Source: Hibiscus mutabilis (lineage: Eukaryota > Streptophyta > Magnoliopsida > Malvales > Malvaceae). Taken from it: 64,000 bases of DNA. The position numbers and the translations under genes are program-made. Within the stretch, counting starts at the first letter, position 1; every line of letters begins with the position of its first letter. This document shows positions 35,841-47,966 of this stretch, in pieces. Location: the NCBI GenBank assembly GCA_019671005.1, contig CM033712.1:78883693-78947692 (forward strand). Reading direction: 5' to 3'. Below the pieces are notes generated by a model, which saw nothing but the letters and a program-made list of their open reading frames with translations, made no database searches and had not been told where the DNA came from.

Positions 35841-37400
35841 AAAGTAATTTGGATTTCAATATATGTTTATATTAAATTTAATATATGTAATGAAATTTTA
35901 ATATTAGTTGAATTAGGATTATAAGGAGTATATTAGTAGGTTATATTTCATAGTTGGACGTTGGCCTACAATCCAAAAACCCTATCCTAATCATGGCAGG
36001 AAGTAGTAGTCGAAACAGAAGATCTTACGACGGCAGTTGTTCTAACTCTGAAAAAGAAGAGATCGACAACGAGGAATCTTCTCTTGACAGAATCTCCCGC
36101 AAACGTAACAAGGATCGAAGCAAAAACAGCCGCCATGGTCGGAGTCGTAAACTCGACGAAGATTCTTCGGGAGAAGATAGCGGTGGAAGTGAACGAGACC
36201 ATAGTAAGAAGAAGAGGTTTTGTAAAAACATCACGGAAGAGAAAATCACCGAGTATATGGCCAAGAGAGCACAAAATAAGGTATTGCGAGATTCGAAGAA
36301 ATTGAAAGCCCAAATAGTTTCAGGTTATTCCAATGATTCTAATCCTTTTGGCGATTCGAATCTCAACAAGAAATTTATTTGGCTGAAGAAAATTGAGCGA
36401 GATGTTTCCCAAGGAGTGCCATTGGACGTATTTTCAATGAAAGCTGAAAACAAGAGACAAAAAGAGAGAATGGCTGAGATTGAAAAAGTTAAAAAAAGAA
36501 GGGAAGAAAGGGCGCTTGAGAAAGCACAACATGAGGAGAAAATGGCTTTGCTAGCTAGAGAACGTGCTCGAGCTGAATTTGACGATCGAGAGAAGAAAGA
36601 AGCTTTGGCGTCGAAACCTGCCCCTTCAGAAGATAAGTTGGAGCTAAAAGCTACGAGAGCAATGGAGGAGGGTGATTCTGTATTTGGCTCCGACGCTGAA
36701 GTTAACTTGGACTCGCAGGTGTATTGGTGGCATGAAAAATACCGGCCTAGAAAACCAAAATATTCTAACCGTGTTCACACTGGATATGAGTGGAACAAGT
36801 ACAATCACACCCATTATGATCATGATAATCCTCCTCCCAAATTTGTGCAAGGTTATAAATTTAACATTTTCTACCCAGACCTTGTCGACAACACAAAGGC
36901 TCCTGTATACACGATTGACAAAGATGGTAACAGTTCAGAAACATGCATTATCAGATTCCATGCTGGACCGCCCTATGAGGACATTGCTTTCCGAATCGTA
37001 AACAAAGAGTGGGAATTTTCTCATAAGAATGGATTTAAATGCATATTCGAACTTGGGATTTTGCATCTATATTTTAACTTCAAGCGCTATCGCTACCGGA
37101 GGTAATATGTGGCTGATTTTGCAATTTCAACTTTGCAAGCTGTGACTGAATAGGTGAGTTTTTATTAGTCTTCTTTTCTAGGAGATTATGGGTTGATATT
37201 TTGTTGAATTGTTGTGTACTTCCCTTTAGGCGAATAGTTGCGTATACTCTTTTTCCTATCTCGGTTGATATTAGTTTTTATTAGTTGTTAAAGTGGTGAT
37301 GTAATCTTTTTTTTCCTTTATACGATCAAAGGTTTACATATTATTTATAAAGGATGTGCAAATGGTCGGTTTTGGTAAACAACTTAAGCAAACACAAACA
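35841..37400. repeat. Duplicated Cactin block, copy 1
   Basis: The whole interval, including 5' flank (AAAAAGTAATTTGGAT), ORF and 3' flank to AAACAACTTAAGCAA, has a diverged partner at about 57628-59480. The homology stops almost exactly where PsbP duplication copy B begins. Confidence 0.75.
35954..37105 (+). CDS. Shortened Cactin-like protein, intronless
   Basis: An uninterrupted ORF encodes up to 383 aa; the more natural start is ATG 35994 (MAGSSSRNRRS). Cactin is a conserved nuclear spliceosome-associated protein. Visible parts are an Arg/Ser/Glu-rich N terminus, ITEEKITEYMAKRAQNK, SGYSNDSNPFGDSNLNKKFIW, the coiled coil KKRREERALEKAQHEEKMALL, and the complete C-terminal domain VYWWHEKYRPRKPKYSNRVH through IRFHAGPPYEDIAF to FNFKRYRYRR (given in parts). 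The central Cactin domain, roughly 250-300 residues, is missing in frame between AEFDDREKKEA and LASKPAPSEDK. The lack of introns suggests a retrocopy of a deleted or mis-spliced transcript. The frame is fully open, so a mini-protein could be made; expression is unknown. Confidence 0.8.
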   Translation: MDVGLQSKNPILIMAGSSSRNRRSYDGSCSNSEKEEIDNEESSLDRISRKRNKDRSKNSRHGRSRKLDEDSSGEDSGGSERDHSKKKRFCKNITEEKITEYMAKRAQNKVLRDSKKLKAQIVSGYSNDSNPFGDSNLNKKFIWLKKIERDVSQGVPLDVFSMKAENKRQKERMAEIEKVKKRREERALEKAQHEEKMALLARERARAEFDDREKKEALASKPAPSEDKLELKATRAMEEGDSVFGSDAEVNLDSQVYWWHEKYRPRKPKYSNRVHTGYEWNKYNHTHYDHDNPPPKFVQGYKFNIFYPDLVDNTKAPVYTIDKDGNSSETCIIRFHAGPPYEDIAFRIVNKEWEFSHKNGFKCIFELGILHLYFNFKRYRYRR

Positions 37401-37401
37401 T

Positions 37402-38061
37402 ATCGATGTCTGGTTATATGTGTATTTGTAATGTGGGGGATTGTGTTTTTTTTTTTGCTTAGGTGAACATAAAGTCGCATACAAACACCAATGAACTTGC
37501 TGTGATGCCGTAAGACAGAGTGCCTAGATTAGAATGGGATCGGTGGTACCTTTCGGTTCTCGGAGTTGAAAACAACAGATTATATGAGTTGAGATTACAA
37601 ACACCTGAAAGTGTATTTGTGGAAGAAGAAGATGATCAGCGGCAAGTTATGGATTCTTTCAGAGTCAACAAGGTGGCTGCCTGATCAGTTTTTAACTTGA
37701 GACTTGCCCCCCGTTTTCCCATTTGGTTTCTTTTCACGGGCTGAGGTTTTTGTATACTACTTTTTGTTTCAATGAAGCATACTGATATCAACTCTAGGTT
37801 ATCATTCAATACCATTTGCTCCAATTTTCTTGAACTGATCCTCCAAATACATTGAAAAACTAAGAAAATGGACCAGCATCAAATTACCGACAAACGAGTT
37901 CCTCAACAACTCATTTCGAAACAAACATTTACATTATGACCTCACTTCGAATTCCCCTGATTGTGTCACAGCTCGAAAACCTTTGTACAGACGAGCTGGT
38001 GCAGTCTTTAGATCAAGTTTATCTATTTGAAAGCCAGAGAGGGCAACGCCCATAATCTTAA
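37402..38061. repeat. Direct duplication, copy B (PsbP exon 3 to AP-3 mu tail)
   Basis: Second copy of 35240-35808. It continues without break into the AP-3 mu pseudogene on the right, so the AP-3 mu side is likely ancestral here and truncated in copy A. Confidence 0.9.
37463..37684 (+). pseudogene. PsbP-domain last exon, copy B
   Basis: Encodes VNIKSHTNTNELAVMP, a TAA stop where a Gln is expected, then DRVPRLEWDRWYLSVLGVEN and the C terminus SFRVNKVAA. It keeps the 41 nt lost from copy A but is separated from exons 1-2 by the Cactin block. Confidence 0.85.
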
Positions 38062-40129
38062 AACCCAATCGGAATGTGGGAAAAACATGAAGACGCTCTA
38101 GTTCCGACTCAAGCACCAATGTTCCAGATAATGATGGAGCTTTTATCCTTGGGAATCCGACCAATCAACCAAGATCAGGTCTGCAGAGGCATGTCAAAAA
38201 CAAATAATCTGATACAGCTCTAAATGATGTGCTGTTAGTATGGACTGACTATACTGATCACTATCATATACTCTAAATCAAGGTAAATGTTCTATATCGA
38301 GTTCAGAAAGTCGTAAATACCTTGTTGCCGAGGATGTTTACAGCACCAATATTTGAAGTAAAATCAGCAGATAAAATGCAAGGAGTTAGTTGAAACTGAA
38401 GAGTTATTGAGTCAATTGTCTTTCCAGGATCATTTCTTATACCAACCAACACATTAACACAGCATTTCCCGGCATCTGATGATAGATGTGGCTTTACATA
38501 TATGGGAGTACTCTTCAACTTTTTAACTCTGCATGAAATAAAGATTCTTTAAAGATAATATTTAGCAGCATTGGCTGGAAATTAGCAGAAGGTCAAATGT
38601 AGGAGACAACCTGTAACTCATAAGCTTAAACTCTCCATGGGGAGGTACAGATGACAGAATTTGATGGGATTCCCATGGTCGAAAGAAAGTGTCAAATTTG
38701 GAAGACCTGGCAGATGGGAGTTTACTCGAACTTCACCATAAATTTCACATTTGATAAACACCCCATCCCTGAACAGCACATGCAACAGAAAGAGGCTTGT
38801 GACTTTGAATGTAAAACTATGCGATACAAAACAAGTGAGGCGTTCCACTATTGCAGATCAAATTAACAAAAGAAGTGGTTCTTCTAGCCAGATAAGAGAA
38901 CTGACCTGTTTATAACTGCATCCATTTCTTCCACGAGGTCAAGGTAAACTTCGTTGTTTGCATATTTTGGATCTGCAGTTCTCCATGGTATTCACAACCC
39001 TGTAGCACCAGGAAGGGTATCACATACATTGGAACTGTTACCAGTCACCACGCTCAAAACTTTGCTGACAATGTTTGGTGGAGCAATCATCTCTCTTAGA
39101 ATGTTTGGTTCCGTTGTGAGAGGGAAGCCATTGTCTATCATCTCATCCAGAAGCTGCAACAAACATGCTAGTTAAGCTCGGTTTGAGCGGCACATATTAG
39201 CTCATGGAACACAACCCACATATATGAATGCTACGATTAAGTTTCACATTAATTCATCTTAGCAATGCCTCTACATAAAAGACCGGAGCGACTTCGATCA
39301 CCTTCCCCATGAAATTCCAATGAGCACATAACAATTACCTCATAAACAATTACAAAGTTATCCTTTATCAAATCCTCATTCAGCCCTCCAAGATAATCCG
39401 AGAGGACATCTGATACTCTGCAAAGGAACTGGAATTCAAACGGTTATATCTCGAGAACCTCGATTGGAGGCATTTCAACTTGAATTCCAGTTCAACGATT
39501 AAAGGAGTATCGGATGCTCATTCAGCCCGCCAAGGATTACAATGAGCATCGGATGCTCATTCAGCCCGCCAAGGATTACAATGCTAACATATTCACCTCA
39601 ATGCTCATTAAAGGAGGCATTTCAACTTGAGTGCAAGCTAAAAATGTAATCCCCTCTCTAACTACTTGGAAAAGATAACAAAAACAATGTGAGAAGAAAA
39701 TTATAAAATGAAAAACCCAGAAATCAAAATTGGATAAAAAAAATATGAACCTGAATTGGCTGTAAAATTGGGTATATAAAGAAGAGCAACAGATTGAAGA
39801 AAGCAAACATTTTTTTAGGAAAAATGGTAAGTAGAGGGAAGATTAATGAGAAACAGGAAATTGGGTACCTTGAAGGAATCACCTTGAGAAATAACATAAT
39901 CCCAAAACCAATCACATATTGATCTGTCAACGCGATGTCCCGTTAGCTGTTTCTCCAGCATCACCTCTCTGTAAATTACAAAGATCCATATTCCATATAT
40001 CTATTCAATTTTCAGTTTTCTGATTTGAATTTAAATATAATCGAAATGGAATTGAAGAAAGGAAGAAGCTTTCAGTTGAAAATATCCGACTTACCCAGAA
40101 TCTGATAGAAGAAATATACACTGCAACAT
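37934..40129 (-). pseudogene. AP-3 complex subunit mu, degenerate
   Basis: The minus-strand exons follow plant AP-3 mu, a clathrin-adaptor-type subunit that binds sorting signals for vacuolar traffic. E1 40129-40095 (MLQCIFLLSDSG), E2 39968-39869 (EVMLEKQLTGHRVDRSICDW), a partial exon near 39688-39590 (VVREGITFLACTQVEMPPLM), 39419-39340 (VSDVLSDYLGGLNEDLIKD), 39154-38906 (LLDEMIDNGFPLTTEPNILR), 38800-38612 (KCEIYGEVRVNSHLPGLPNL), 38521-38322 (IYVKPHLSSDAGKC; VGIRNDPGKTIDSITLQFQL) and 38185-37934 (APSLSGTLVLESELERLHVF to EFEVRS). Two Cys positions read TGA (before PWRTADPKY near 38992 and before SWLIGRIPKD near 38178). The PVIASPTHY segment is gone and exon 3 is scrambled by microduplications. 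Not functional. Confidence 0.88.
39466..39630. repeat. Microduplications inside AP-3 mu
   Basis: A 39-bp unit (CGGATGCTCATTCAGCCCGC...) is present twice in tandem from 39511 and 39550. GGAGGCATTTCAACTTGA occurs at 39466 and 39613. Both are derived from adjacent exons. Confidence 0.85.
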
Positions 40130-40284
40130 CTCTGTTTGAACGCTAATTATCATAGTTCACAAAAAATGGGCAATTCCATTGTCATGTGTTTTTATGATAT
40201 AAGACAATCGTAATAGTTAACGTGTGAAGTTGGTCTTAGTCTTAACATGGTTGAAATTGTTGTACGTAAAAGTGTGCTTTTTTT

Positions 40285-40445
40285 AGTAAACTACATAAAT
40301 GATCACCTCAGATTCATTTTGATCGCTTTATTTTTAAAATATTCGATAAAGTCATCCAACTTTTATTTCGTTTTCAATACGGCCACTCTCTTTATATTCC
40401 GTTAACTAATGCTGATGTGGCTCGTTTGTTGTGATTTTTCTCATT
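40285..40445. repeat. Left TIR of large MULE
   Basis: Pairs with the reverse complement of 48390-48549, including ATTCCGTTAACT(A/G)ATGCTGATGTGG. Confidence 0.88.
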
Positions 40446-40504
40446 AAAATAATACATTAAATCAAAATTAAAAACTTAAAAAGATTTTAGATGAATTAAA
40501 ATAA

Positions 40505-42111
40505 GGGTAAAGTACACTAATGGTCACCGAACTTTTAAGGCACTTTCATTTTGGTCACCGAACATTTAAAATTTTCATTGGGTCACTCAACTCTTATTTC
40601 GCTTTCATTTTGGTCCCTCCCGTTATCTTATGTTAGAAAATGCTGACGTGGCTCGTTAGTTTTCCTTTTCATCAAGGTAAACTATATAAATAGTCACCGA
40701 ACATTTAAAATACTTTCATTTTAGTCCCTGAAATTTTAAAACTTTCATTGAAGTCATCCAATTTTTATTTTGCTTTTAAAACAACCCTGTTGCTTTAAGA
40801 AAAAACTCTTTCAATGTATAAAAAAAAACAAAAGTAAGAAGTAGATTTTACCTTATGATTATCGATGAACAATATTTAAAGTTGTGTAGATTGATGTATT
40901 TACCAACATAATTTTTATATATATCATGTTCTTGAATATTATCTGTAATGTAAACCCATTATTTTGATCTATTGATCACATTGTACTCATCTTCAAGCTA
41001 CTTCAAAGTTAATAAGTACAATGGAGATAAAAAAAACATTGAGGTTAATTATTGACCAAGAGTATAGCATTTTAGTTTACTTCTGAACGTTGTATCTGAA
41101 AGTTGACGTGGCTCGTTAGTTTTCCTTTTCATCAAGGTAAACTATATAAATGGTCACCGAACATTTAAAATACTTTCATTTTAGTCCCCGAAATTTTAAA
41201 ACTTTCATTGAAGTCGTCCAATTTTTATTTTGCTTTTAAAACAACCCCGTTGCTTTAAGAAAAACTCTTTCAATGCATAAAAAAACAAAAGTAAGAAGTA
41301 GATTTTACCTTATGATTACCGATGAACAATATTTAAAGTTGTGTAGATTGATGTATTTACCAACATAATTTTTATATATATCATGTTCTTGAATATTGTC
41401 TGTGATGTAAACCCATTATTTTGATCTATTGATCACATTGTACTCATCTTCAAGCTACTTCAAAGTTAATAAGTACAATGGAGATATTAAACATTGAGGT
41501 TAATTATTGACCAAGAGTATAGCATTTTAGTTTACTTCTAAACGTTGTATCCGAAAGTTGTTCCACAAATTTCCTAGAATATGCAAGTAGAATTGATGCA
41601 CCCCATGTTTAAGTTCAAACGTTAATTTACTTTGCCATTAGAGACAAAGTTAGGATCAAACATTAGGAGGGGAAGAGTCTATTAAACCTTTTATATAAAA
41701 ATTGAGAGAGACATAAATCTTATTTGATTAGTATTTAAACTAATAAGGACCTAAAATACTATTATACCTAAAATTGAGAGAGGCAACCCATACATCCCTT
41801 CATCCTTGTTTGCCATCACATGTTCGGTGTTGTTTTGATAGATGTCTTTGTGTTGGGTGACTCCAATGAAAGTTTTAAAATTTCAGTGACCAAAATGAAA
41901 ATATTTTTAAAAGTTCGGTGACCATTTATATAATTTACCTTGAAGAAAAGGAAAATTAACGGGTCACGTCAATATTTTCTAATGGAAGGTAACAGGAGAG
42001 ACCAAAATGAAAGTAAAATAAAAATTAGGTGACCACAATGAAAACATAAAAAATTCAGCGACCAAAATGAAAATGTCCTAAAATTTTGGTGACCATTGAT
42101 GTACTTTACCC
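40505..42111. mobile_element. Nested non-autonomous MULE with 9-bp TSD
   Basis: The ends GGGTAAAGTACA(C/T)(T/C)AATGGTCACC are inverted, with similarity running for at least 250 bp. The target duplication TTAAAATAA is perfect at 40496-40504 and 42112-42120. No transposase is inside. The left half carries a 460-bp tandem duplication. Confidence 0.93.
40644..41560. repeat. 460-bp tandem duplication
   Basis: 40644-41103 and 41104-41560 are near-identical direct copies starting at GTGGCTCGTTAGTTTTCC with an offset of 460. Only scattered substitutions and a few A-run length differences separate them, so this duplication is young. Confidence 0.93.
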
Positions 42112-42361
42112 TTAAAATAATAAAAGAAAGAAACATCACCATATTGGTTTCAATTCATTCAAAGGGTTAAAAAGATTTAAAACGACTGAAATCCCTAAAT
42201 AACAAGGGTTAGAGAAAAAATCTCTACCGTCAAAATTCTCTATAAAATCAATTCGCTTTACGTGTTTATAATTTGCAAATTGAGTTAGCGGTTTGATTAT
42301 CAACAACTATTGAAAGAAAATAGTTGAAACTAATCGATCGAAGGGTCGGTCAACTGCAATG

Positions 42362-45300
42362 AATGGTAAGTGATTCTTCTTAAATTTATAAAGTGATGAA
42401 CACTTATTTCAATAGGGTTGAGTGTCGAAATTTTTATAAAATGTAAGTTTGAACTCTAAATATGGAACGTGAGCACTACTGTTAATTGAGTGTTATTTTT
42501 TAGAAAATTTTTATGTTTGGTTAAAGTGACTGATTTTTTTATGTTTGGTTAAAGTGACTGATTTTTTCGGTGTGAAATTCTTAAGTACTATAAGTGTTAG
42601 TTGAAATTGTCATTATTTGATTGGGATGCTACTATTTTATTGGTTTGAAAAAATTATTGAGTTATGAAACTGATTTTCTTTATAAAGTGGCGTTTGTATT
42701 AAATACTGTGTTTAGTATAAAAGGATAAATATACATGTGATTTAAAATTGTTTGGTGGGGTTTAAATTCACTGGGGGACCAGTACAATTTTTTACTGTCT
42801 AATTGTTAGAGCTTTTAGGGAGTTGTGGTCCATAGGATTTACATACATATGGAATTTAAAAACTGCTATTCCTCAATTGTGGAACCTATCAAAACTAGTT
42901 TCACAGTTCTCAAGACTTCCATTCTAAAACCAAATTATATTTATTGTTGAAAGTCACTTTAACCAAAATTAAAAAAAAAATCATAAAACACTAGAAACAA
43001 CTCTCAAATTATTCTTTTATTTTATTTTATTTTATTTTTCTTTGACAAGAACTATAATAGAAGGAAAATTAGAGTCAGAAAATTCAGATCATATACCAAA
43101 TGAGCATGAAAGTTCACAAATATATGAATATGATTTTTATGGACAGTAAAAATGATCATTGTGATGCAGTTGATGAGATTTGTGATGGACCGATAATTAA
43201 TAGTGTACAAGAAAATTTAGTGTTTGTATCTCATAGTACTAGATATAATGTTGTTTCTTATGATAGTAATGATGATGTAGAGTCATTGCATAGTGCATTT
43301 TCTAATAACAATGATAGTAGAAGGGAAAAAATTCTTTGAATTTAATACTGAATTGGATATGACATGTCCTGTTTTGAAGAAAAAATTAATATTTGTTAGT
43401 AAGGATATCTTGAAATAAGCTATGAGACAATATAATAGGGTCCGAAAATTTAGTATCTCATTTAAGAAGAATGACAATAGAAGAGTGTAGGCTATATGTA
43501 GCAATGGTACTTATTCTTGGGTATTATGGGCATCTAGATTGCAACCTAAGGATCTTAGTGATCAAACATAATAGGTTAAAACATTGAACACAATTATCAA
43601 AGAGGAATAAGAAATGGCATGTTATTGTCTTTTAAGTGGATTGTAAAAATACTTTTACTCAAATTTCAGACTAACCTAACATGTTCAAATTCTTTAATGC
43701 AACAAGATGTTAAAGAAGCAACTGCTGGTTATGTGTGTGCTGCAAAATGTTATAAAAGGAGAAAACTGGCTGTAGAAAAGTCTTGGGTTCTTACAAATAT
43801 CAATATAGCAAGATCTGTGAATGCTTAGGAGAATTGAGGTACTCAAATACTGGTACAACTACCATTTGCAAGTTAGACAATAGACTTTTTGTTAGGATGT
43901 ATATATGTTTTGAGGGTTGCAAATTGGGATTCAAGAACCACTGCAGGCCCTTCATTAGTGTAAATGGATGTTTTCTTAAGGGTTACTATCAAGGCTATCT
44001 ATTGGCTGTTGTGGGAATTGATGCAAACGATTGCATTTATGACACGGGAATAGGAGGGGTAAAATTAATCATTTTTGAAAAGAAATTGAAGTCATTTTTG
44101 AAGGCTAGAACATTAGTTGACTTGCGATGACTATTCGGATGGGAACCAAACGTTTCTAATTATGATAATTTTCTACAGTTATTTGAATTTTATTTTGTCT
44201 TTTTAATTAGGATAATTTTATTTAGTTATTTGAAATTAATCTTATTTTTTTAATTAGGATAATTTTATTATCTCTTTTAATTAAGATTATATTATCTATT
44301 TTAATAGAGATAATATTCTTATCTCTTTTAATTAAGATAATATTCTATTTTATCAATTATTATTAATCTAATTAGTCTTTTAGATTAAATTAAACTCGTT
44401 TTCCTTTGTAATTAGGATTTTACTAGCCTATAAATAGGCTCATTCACTTTGTACAATTCATTCAATTCAGAGATCAATACAGTTATTTCTTTTAAAGTTC
44501 TCTTGTGAGTTCTTTTTTTTTTGTTCAAGATTTTTATCTTGTTCTTGCTTCGGAGTGCGAGTGTCCAATTGCGCAGCAACGAGTATTTGGCGTTCTTCTC
44601 CATCGTCTAGGTTGTTAAGGACATGATCCTTAGAGGGTTAGGAAATACCAATTTCAGACGCACGTTTGTCTAAGACAGGTCATATCCTATTTTCTTTCAT
44701 TGTTCTTTTATATATATAAGTTTTTTAAGCGTTCCTTTAATTTCGTGCCTTTTTTTATTGCGTCATTTGGGAAAATTAGATTTTAACTCTTGTTTTTTTT
44801 CAGATCTTTATTAAAGGGATATTCGATCCAAGCTTCCGCGATTCCCTATCAATTTATCCTATAGCAGTCGCAGCAGTTGAATTTGAGAACCGTGATAATT
44901 GGTGTTGGTTCCTACAACTGTTGGCAGAAGACTTAGGCATAGTCAACTCTCACTGCATGTCATTAATGTATGCTAAAAAGGTACAATTTAAAGTTGTTAT
45001 TGTGTATATTATTTCAATTATTTATTATGAAATGTATGTGTCATTCTTTTTACTTTACTGTGAAAGGGATTGATCGAAACAATTTTAGAGTTGTTCTCTC
45101 ATGCTGATAAAAGAAATTGTGTCAGACATTGTACTCAAATTTAAAAAATGACGAGGGTTTCAAAGGAAACGATATTGAAATATGCTTTATGAAAAGATGC
45201 AAGGGCAACTATAGTGAGAGACTATGAAGGAGCAATGACAGAAATATAAAAGATCTCAAAAGATGCTTGGAAGCGGTTAAAGGCAAATGATCCTTCTACA

Positions 45301-46976
45301 TGGTCAAAGTCCCATTTCTCCACACAATCAAAATGTGACATGTTATTAAATAACTACTCTGAATGTTTTAATAAGGTAAGGGATAGTCTGACTTATCTTA
45401 TTATAATCTGACTTATCTCTTTCTATTACAATCTGACTTATATCTTTCTGTTAACAGAGGATCCTTGAGGCAAGGGATAAGCCTATCCTTACCATGATGG
45501 ATATTATTCGTACAAAGATGATGCATAGAAATTCAAAAAAGGCTGAAGCTGCTCAGGAGTATACTGGACTACTATGACCTAAAATTCAGAAGAAAATGGA
45601 CATATTAATTGAGTAAGCTATTAGGTAAGTATTAATTTTAATTTTGTCATTAATATTGAACTATTTATTACATGTATTAGTTTGAACCCTAAATATGAAA
45701 ATGCTACTGTTATTAATTGATAATGTATTTGTCTCTTAAAGGTGTTGACCATCACATGCTGGGGGTGAGAGGTATGAAGTTGCATTTGGTTTATCTGACC
45801 AACATGTTGTGAATCTACAAGAAATGGATTGTTCTTGTAGAAAATGGTGTCTTACAGGTATAAGGTTTACATGTTTCATTGGTGCACATTGAAAATGTTA
45901 TTGTTTCATTATTGGTATTGATGCTTACTTATTATAACTTGAGATATTTCATTACGGTTGAAAGTGAATTGGTTCAACTATTGAACTGTTTTTTACATGT
46001 TATTGATGCTTACTTATTATAACTTGGGATATTTCATTATTGTTATTGATGCTTATAACTTGGGATTCTCTATTTATTACAGTTTTTATAGGTTTATTAC
46101 AATTTTAAACTGTTTTTACATGTTTTAAAGAGTTTCATTATATTACCAGTTTATTACAATTTTAAACTATTTTTTCATGTTTTAAACAGTTTCATTATGT
46201 TACCAGTTTATTAATGCTTACATGTTTGAAACTATTTTACATGTCTTTAACTGTTTCATTACTGTTATTGATTATGATAACTTGAGATTCCATGTTTATT
46301 ACAGGTTTGTTATAGGTTTACACTGTTTTTTATATGTTTTAAATTGTTTCATGACTGTTACCAGTTTAATACAGTTACTGATGCTTACATGTTTTAAACT
46401 ATTTTTTTCATGTCTTAAATTATTTTTTACAGGAATTTCATGTGTTCATCATGTCTCTGCTTTGCTATTGGAACAACGTAGGTCAGAGGAATATGTTGAC
46501 CCATGCTATCGTACGTTAACTCAAATAAGCATTTACTCAAACTTTATTTACCCTATTAGAGGAATGTTCAAAGGAGGCCACCTGGTAGACCTAAAAAACA
46601 AAGGAAAAAAGTTGTTGATGAATAAGACCATGGCCATATTAGGAGACAAAGGATATTGGAAATTAAGTGCACAAAATGTGGAAAATCAGGCTATAATATA
46701 AGGACGTGTAAAGGTCAAGTGAGAGGTAATGTTAGACTTAACACACCACTTGTTGTTGGAGGTGTTGCAACTGCACCTCCAACACTTTTAGCAACTCCAC
46801 ATTTATCACCTCCAGCCACTGCACCTTCAGCACATATATCTCTTCCAACAACTATATTTTTATCTCCTTCAACCACTGCACCTGCAGCATCTCCAGCAAA
46901 TCCATCATCTTCAACTGCACCATCAACACATCCATCAACAACTGATAGACCACCAAAACTTCATGTGAGTATTTAA
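42362..46976 (+). pseudogene. MURA-like MULE transposase, degenerate
   Basis: Translation in several frames gives plant MULE transposase landmarks. An N-terminal piece is at 43100-43500. At 43857-44038 there is MYICFEGCKLGFKNHCRPFI followed by VNGCFLKGYYQGYLLAVVGID, covering the first catalytic Asp region. After the solo LTR, PIAVAAVEFENRDNWCWFLQ follows. Near 45300-45480, DPSTWSKSHF and C..LLNNYSECFNK. A SWIM zinc finger (VNLQEMDCSCRKWCLTG, ISCVHHVSAL) spans a probable intron at 45860-46435. Then comes a basic GRPKKQRKK-like patch and a C-terminal knuckle CTKCGKSGYNIRTC near 46665. Frameshifts and stops are frequent, so it is non-functional. The 45900-46430 part is made of repeated TTATTGATGCTTAC phrases and looks intronic. 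Confidence 0.85.
44040..44851 (+). mobile_element. Solo LTR inserted in MULE transposase
   Basis: 812 bp beginning TGACACGGGA and ending CCCTATCA, flanked by the perfect 5-bp duplication ATTTA (44035-44039, 44852-44856). Removing it rejoins the transposase text GIDANDCIY with PIAVAAVE in frame. It holds a TATAAATAG box near 44431 on plus and a downstream transcript-like leader, as in an LTR. No internal retroelement domains remain, so it arose by LTR-LTR recombination. Confidence 0.88.
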
Positions 46977-47966
46977 TTTTCTGCTATCTTAAATTATCAA
47001 TTTTTGCCTTACTTAAAATATTTGATCTTATTCAAATACAATTTAGAATGCCAATATCAATTCAATTGAAAAAGACAACAGGGAGGCAAATCTCACAATA
47101 ACAGCCAACTCATCAGCAACCAACCCCGTGTCAAGTGGTTAGATGGATGATGCAACCAACTACTCCCTTTAAAAATGTGCTTCTAAGTTCACAAGAATCC
47201 ATTGGCAATTTCAAACTAAAGAACAATTGAAGGCTTTGAATTTTAATTTTTTATGGTGTAAAAAGTTAGACTACATTGGTGAATTTTTAAGTTCCACATT
47301 TTGTGCAAGCTTTTGTATAAATTTATTCATGTATGAATACTTTCGACCTTCTTTGTGATAGTTTTGGTGTAGGTACCATACAATAGTAAATGGCTTAGGT
47401 TTAAGATACCATTGGTAAGAAACAATATTTTGTTTAGGAAAACATTTTGAGGTAGAAGGTACAAGCCTACCTTTTGTTATGTAACTTTTACCATTCTAAT
47501 ATGCATAATGTTCAATCAATGAAATTCGTATTCCAGTCTATTTGTTTTGTTTTGTTTTTCATTAAATTTACATTTTTGTTATGAAACAATTGAGTGCTAA
47601 TTATGAAACATTACTTTTAAATGTTTCTGCAATATTATAATTCTATCAGGTTTCATAACACAGTTTAACATCTTCAAATATGCAGGAATACATCTTCAAA
47701 TTTGTTGGTAGATATTGCTTATTATTTTAGAGAATTTGACACTTCTTCGAGTATACCTTTAAAAATGCAAATTGAAATTGATAAATAAATATGTACATTG
47801 CTAAAGAAGGAATGCAAATTCACAACTCATATTAAAATTCACCATTTCAAACTTTACTTAAATCTTAAATTACACGTTAAACCTCAAATTTTAACTTCTC
47901 AAAATAAACCTTAAAAACCTAAAACTAAATAAATCCTAAACACCAAATTTCAGCTTCCTAATTAGC

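Noticed and set aside
42530..42570. Repeated phrase GGTTAAAGTGACTGATTTTTT as a possible regulatory array
   Set aside because: Only two adjacent copies of about 24 bp; most simply a small slippage duplication inside the MULE.
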